This document shows positions 60,604 to 64,000 of a DNA stretch of 64,000 bases, one piece after another. The DNA is from Streptomyces sp. TSRI0281. GTDB lineage: Bacteria > Actinomycetota > Actinomycetes > Streptomycetales > Streptomycetaceae. A program made the translations under genes and the position numbers. Below the pieces are notes generated by a model. That model had not been told where the DNA came from. It did no database searches and saw nothing but the letters and a program-made list of their open reading frames with translations. Positions within the stretch are counted from its first letter, which is position 1; every line of letters starts with the position of its first letter. Location: NCBI RefSeq assembly GCF_001905125.1, contig NZ_LWLE01000007.1, forward strand, positions 1,881 to 65,880, written 5' to 3'.

Positions 60604-61695
60604 TCACAGGGGTGTGGTCTGGGCCAGCCAGGTCGGGGCGGCCTGCGGCGTGCGGCGGAGCCATTGCACGTAGCGCTCCACCCCGTCCGTGACGGTCACT
60701 GTCGGCGTCCAGCCCAGAACAGCTTCCATGCGGCGGATCGAGGCGTACCCTCCGAGCGGATCGCCTGCCGGGAGGGGCATCGCCAGGAAGTCAGTGTTGG
60801 GGAAGTGGTCCCGGACGGCCTCGGCGACGTCCCGGATGCTGGTGGCCACGCCGGTGCCGATGTTGATCGTCTCGTTGTGAGCCCTCGGACTGGTCAGCGC
60901 GTGCAGGGTTCCTTCGGCGATGTCATCGACGTGGGTGAGGTCGCGGACCTGCTGGCCTCCGCCGTTCAGGTGCAGGGGCAGGCCGAGCGAGGCTCGGGCG
61001 GCGAACCAGGCCACCACCCAGGAGTGGCTGTTGGGCTTGATCGTCTGGGGTTCCCCGTAAACGGAGAAGTAGCGGACGATCGCATAGGAGGTGCCGACCT
61101 GGCCGAGCACGACACCGGTCTGCTGTTCGCCCCACACCTTCGTGGTGCCGTAGACCGAGACCGGCAGCAGCGGGTCGGTCTCGTGGAACTGGCGGGGGAT
61201 GCGGCCGTGCACGGACTCCAGGAGATTTCTTAGGACGACCAGTTCCGGGTCGCGGACCTGCGGCGGCTCACCGTCCCCGTAGACGCTGGCGGAGGACACA
61301 AACACCATGCGGCGTACCCGGTCGCTCGCTGCCACGGCGTCAAGGACGGTCTGCGTGCCAGCGATGTTGACGTCGATCGCGGCCGACGGTTCCCGAGTGC
61401 ACGCGGCGACATCCGCGAGCGCTGCGGCGTGGATGACGTAGTCGGATTCCGCGACGAGCTTCCGCACCAAAGCGGTGTCCCGGATGTCGCCGACCACCAT
61501 GTCCGGGTCGGAGATGTCGACACCGAAGAGGCCGGAGTAGACGTACTCGGGGTAGGCGCTCATGGTGCACAACGCGATCGGGCGGGCGCCCAGCTGCTTC
61601 AGCCGTGACGCGATCCGGGAACCAATGAGCCCTGCGCCACCGGTCACCAAGACCGTGGCACCGTTCAATTCAGCGAAGACGGAGCGGTTGTGCAC
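60604..61695 (-). CDS. NAD-dependent sugar epimerase/dehydratase
   Basis: A GTG start is preceded by GGAGGAA. The 363-residue extended short-chain dehydrogenase has VLVTGGAGLIGSRIASRL (NAD binding, about residues 15-32), FVSSASVYGDG (catalytic Ser, about 137-147) and VSVYGTTKVWGEQQ (Y-x3-K, about 179-192). It is the first gene of the leftward cluster. The 505 bases before it (61696-62200) have no gene. Confidence 0.9.
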   Translation of the reverse strand: MHNRSVFAELNGATVLVTGGAGLIGSRIASRLKQLGARPIALCTMSAYPEYVYSGLFGVDISDPDMVVGDIRDTALVRKLVAESDYVIHAAALADVAACTREPSAAIDVNIAGTQTVLDAVAASDRVRRMVFVSSASVYGDGEPPQVRDPELVVLRNLLESVHGRIPRQFHETDPLLPVSVYGTTKVWGEQQTGVVLGQVGTSYAIVRYFSVYGEPQTIKPNSHSWVVAWFAARASLGLPLHLNGGGQQVRDLTHVDDIAEGTLHALTSPRAHNETINIGTGVATSIRDVAEAVRDHFPNTDFLAMPLPAGDPLGGYASIRRMEAVLGWTPTVTVTDGVERYVQWLRRTPQAAPTWLAQTTPL

Positions 61696-62200
61696 GATTC
61701 CTCCAGAACAGGTCGGGTGGTGCTCGTGACGAACAGCGACGGCTGAGATACACAGGTCGGTGGTGCACCGGGCTTGCCCGCTGGAAGAGCTGGAACGCCC
61801 CCTTTGGCACGCGGGCCCGGCAGCGGTGAGAGAGCGGTCATCGGGCGCCCGCATCTGAGGGGAAACCCGGAGTCCGTGGTCGAGTGCTGCTACGGCTGTC
61901 CCGATACGGCACCCACGTCAGCGGATGATGAGTGGGACATCAGGTCCACCTTGTTCTGGTCGACTTGTACGAGGGCACCACCTGGCCGTTGCCGGTGGTG
62001 ATCGGCAGTCAGGTCGTGCACTCGGTTTGCAGGGTCTGCACATGAGGTTGCGAGTACGGCTGCCATCTGCAGTCAGGCGAGCGAAAGCGTTCAGCCGCCG
62101 GTGGGAACGGAAGGACGCATGACGTGCGCCCTGTTCTGGTTGGGGCGGTGGGAGGCGCTCTTCGGAGATCGGCTGGAAGCGTGCGGCGGTGCCAGGCCGT
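61696..62200. other. Intergenic control region of the sugar cluster
   Basis: I see no frame with convincing coding character and no tRNA-like structure. It should hold the promoter of the epimerase operon on the minus strand and the end of the methyltransferase gene. Confidence 0.4.
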
Positions 62201-63112
62201 TCACGCGGCGGCCCGGTCCTCTTTGATGCCGACGCCCGCGTACGCGCCGGCCAGCTGCGGTTCCTCCGCACGGCGCGAGTGTTTGGGGTGCCACTGGTGT
62301 GTGGGCACGAGGCCGGGGTCCAGCAGCCGCCAGGCACCGAAGAACTCCTCGATACGGTGTGCTTCGCGGGGGCTGTACGTGAGGTCTGCTACTTCGCCCA
62401 GGAGCGGCGTGAGCTTGGACGGCACGGTGGACCCGAGATCGGCGGCATGAGTGATCGACAAGGCGCTGCCGGAAGGTGCCCAGTCACGCAGGACACGTAC
62501 CGCCTCCGTGGCATCCGGGTCGGCGACCCAGGGCAGGACGTCGTGCATGAGGACGGCGACGGGCCGTGTGAGGTCCAGCCGTCCGCACACCTGGTCGGAG
62601 GCCAGCAGCGTGCCCATGTCGCGCAGGTCGCCCTGGACGAGGGCGGCGCCTGTCTCCTCAGTCGCCATCCTTCGGCGGCCAATGACCACGTGGTCGACGT
62701 CCACGTAGATCACCCGGGCGTCCGGCTGCACGCCGAAGACCGCGGTGTGCACGTCGGGAATGACCCGCGAGTTGCGGGAGTGCTGCATAGGCGAGGGGAG
62801 GCCGCACCCGAGGTCGAGGAATTGGTCGAAGCCCTGCTGGGCCAGGTAGCGGGCGACCAGAGCGTTGTGCTGCAGATTGATCCGTGCGGCCAAGCGGAGC
62901 CGGATGAAGTCCTTGCCGTCCATTCCTGAGAGCACGTCCCTGTCGGCGGCGTAGTGGTCCGAGCCGCCTAGCAGCGCCTCGTACAGCCTCGCGCCAGCGT
63001 GAACCGTTGCCCAGTCCTCCCGATGGCGTCGGACGGGGGTCGCCGGGGCCCAGGCCGTGCCGTACTGCACAATGTTCCGGTTGTGCTCCGCACGCCAGTC
63101 ACCCTTGAGCAT
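62201..63112 (-). CDS. DUF574-type SAM-dependent methyltransferase (second copy)
   Basis: This 303-residue member of PF04672 has GARLYEALLGGSDHYAADR, SAM-binding FLDLGCGLPSPMQHSR (about residues 96-111) and VIYVDVDHVVIGRRRM (about 134-149). It is related to the protein at 39178-39954 but longer. It follows the next upstream gene by five bases, so they are co-transcribed. The substrate is unknown. Confidence 0.85.
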   Translation of the reverse strand: MLKGDWRAEHNRNIVQYGTAWAPATPVRRHREDWATVHAGARLYEALLGGSDHYAADRDVLSGMDGKDFIRLRLAARINLQHNALVARYLAQQGFDQFLDLGCGLPSPMQHSRNSRVIPDVHTAVFGVQPDARVIYVDVDHVVIGRRRMATEETGAALVQGDLRDMGTLLASDQVCGRLDLTRPVAVLMHDVLPWVADPDATEAVRVLRDWAPSGSALSITHAADLGSTVPSKLTPLLGEVADLTYSPREAHRIEEFFGAWRLLDPGLVPTHQWHPKHSRRAEEPQLAGAYAGVGIKEDRAAA

Positions 63113-63117
63113 GCTGA

Positions 63118-63873
63118 TCAGACTCCCTGGGTCAGGATCGGGCCCACCGGCGCGTTCGGCGCTTTCAGTGCGGCAGCCAGCGCGAGGGCGTCATCGGTGT
63201 CCAGGAAGTCGATCCGAATCCGGTTCCCGCCGTGCTGGTCCCGGCAGTGCCCACATGTCGGCCGGGACTCCACGAGCAGCGGCCTGCCGGTCGCGGTGTG
63301 CATCGTCTTCTGCAGGTGGGTGGCGAACCGCTCATGGTCGCGCCAGTCGCTCAGGTCCAGGTCACACAGGGCCAGTTCGTCTCCGCCGAGGATGCGGTAC
63401 AGGTGGGTGGCGTCTTCCGTGTCGAACGTGCTGGCCTCGATCACGCCGGCCTCGATCACGTCGTTCTGTACCCCGACGCGCCGCTCGAACCCGCTACGAG
63501 CGAAAGCACGGTGCAGTTGCAACGCGGCTTTCTGTACCTCGGTGAGACTGGACTCGACCAGGCGCCCGAGGGCCCGGATGTCCTGCGTCGATGCTGGCTC
63601 GATGACGAGATCCGGGCCGGGGCAGGGCAGCGGCTGCTCGATCCTCGTCACCGCGGCGATGATCCTGTCGGAGAGCAGGTTGCCCTGCACGTCTCCGAGC
63701 AACCAGGGGAGGGCGGGGGCGGGCGTCAGTCGCAGGCGGCAGCCGCCGGGCTCGATGCTCTGCTCCAGGTCGCAGGAACTGCCAGCGTAATGCAGGGCCA
63801 GCTCCAGGGCGCGGGTGGCCTCCACCACAGCGAGCGCTGCGGCTTTGCCGGCTGTGGCCATGGGGTACGTCAT
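63118..63873 (-). CDS. Hypothetical protein paired with the methyltransferase
   Basis: ACAAGGA precedes the ATG. The 251-residue protein has two similar halves in character: WLLGDVQGNLLSDRIIAAV and an acidic middle (THLYRILGGDELALCDLDLSDWRDHERFATHLQKTM), then PTCGHCRDQHGG with C-x2-C-like Cys and His. It probably binds a metal. No family is recognised. Confidence 0.66.
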   Translation of the reverse strand: MTYPMATAGKAAALAVVEATRALELALHYAGSSCDLEQSIEPGGCRLRLTPAPALPWLLGDVQGNLLSDRIIAAVTRIEQPLPCPGPDLVIEPASTQDIRALGRLVESSLTEVQKAALQLHRAFARSGFERRVGVQNDVIEAGVIEASTFDTEDATHLYRILGGDELALCDLDLSDWRDHERFATHLQKTMHTATGRPLLVESRPTCGHCRDQHGGNRIRIDFLDTDDALALAAALKAPNAPVGPILTQGV

Positions 63874-63912
63874 CGGGTCGTCCTTGTCAGATAGGTCGGG
63901 ACGCGTGTCGTC

Positions 63913-63944
63913 CGGTGCCGGGCCTTGTTCCAGGCCCGGCACCG
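63913..63944. terminator. Hairpin terminator near the window end
   Basis: Perfect 13-bp stem, CGGTGCCGGGCCT at 63913-63925 with its complement at 63932-63944, 6-base loop. It is upstream of the leftward genes, so it probably ends a gene beyond the edge. Confidence 0.65.
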
Positions 63945-64000
63945 GGTGGTGCACCCGCCCACCGTCCGGGACCCTCACATGCACCGGTCGGTGGGCGTTT

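Noticed and set aside
62039..62100. Possible tRNA-derived attachment site near 62050
   Set aside because: The reverse frame has a G-S-R-T-R-N motif reminiscent of tRNA 3' ends, but no cloverleaf can be drawn.

Overview
The window is high-GC actinobacterial DNA of Streptomyces type. The signs are G/C at almost every third codon position, frequent GTG starts, WhiB, DUF397, DUF317, DUF2637 and DUF4913 families, XRE/DUF5753 regulators and dense ATGA/GTGA-coupled operons. It reads as accessory DNA, a conjugative plasmid or integrated conjugative element, flanked by insertion sequences and by a specialised-metabolism-like cluster. No integrase, excisionase, partition gene or ribosomal RNA was recognised, and no tRNA was noticed by eye, so plasmid versus integrated element is unresolved.

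Layout. 1-2380: the end of a frameshifted IS701-like transposase and one complete IS701-type element with 16-bp inverted repeats and CTAG target duplications. 2527-7027: a RecB-like/DUF5655 nuclease, a divergent pair of paralogous unknown proteins and a DNA adenine/cytosine-N4 methyltransferase. 7524-36547: a long rightward set of operons for a type IV secretion/conjugation machine: NlpC/P60 hydrolase, small membrane pilin-like protein, VirB8/TcpC-like, TrbL/VirB6-like, SCO6880-family, VirB4 ATPase and VirD4/TraG coupling protein. Many small proteins are interleaved, with an MFS plus ATP-grasp cargo pair and a broken cytosine methyltransferase. 36653-42767: small regulators (XRE/DUF5753 with DUF397, a sigma-like protein, DUF574 methyltransferase) and a short possible RiPP precursor. 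42874-49400 (leftward): relaxase, MobC-like protein, DUF2637 membrane protein, WhiB, a DnaC/IstB-like helicase loader and a replication-organiser-like protein, which form the mobilisation and replication module. 49832-54435: XRE repressor, second XRE regulator, ImmA/IrrE protease, MAB_1171c-like membrane protein and cytochrome P450. 54546-63873 (leftward): glycosyltransferase, nucleoside phosphorylase, B12-type radical SAM enzyme, DegT aminotransferase, RpiB-type isomerase, hexapeptide acyltransferase, NAD epimerase, and a DUF574 methyltransferase with an unknown partner. This last set looks like a cryptic sugar/nucleoside pathway.

The most striking observation is that thirteen otherwise unrelated proteins of the rightward conjugation region (14952-34476) end in the same kind of tail. 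It has a short core resembling R-V-x-A-A-L-A-R-S, followed by about 27-35 Pro/Ala-rich residues and usually a basic C-terminus (HRSR, SRNR, PRTR, SRVR, RRSR). The bearers include a degenerate relaxase, a protein with two DnaB N-terminal domains but no ATPase, a RelE/ParE-fold toxin, a tandem winged-helix protein and a double-DUF317 protein. The secretion-machine proteins themselves lack the tail. I infer a modular C-terminal sorting signal for export of protein cargo into the recipient through the neighbouring type IV machine. That is a hypothesis from sequence only.

Other points of interest are CRISPR-type-I-E-like 29-bp palindromes in alternating orientation, out-of-frame leader ORFs with good ribosome sites ahead of several conjugation genes, a repeated 20-bp motif before two transcription units, and a possible -1 slippery site in the transposase.
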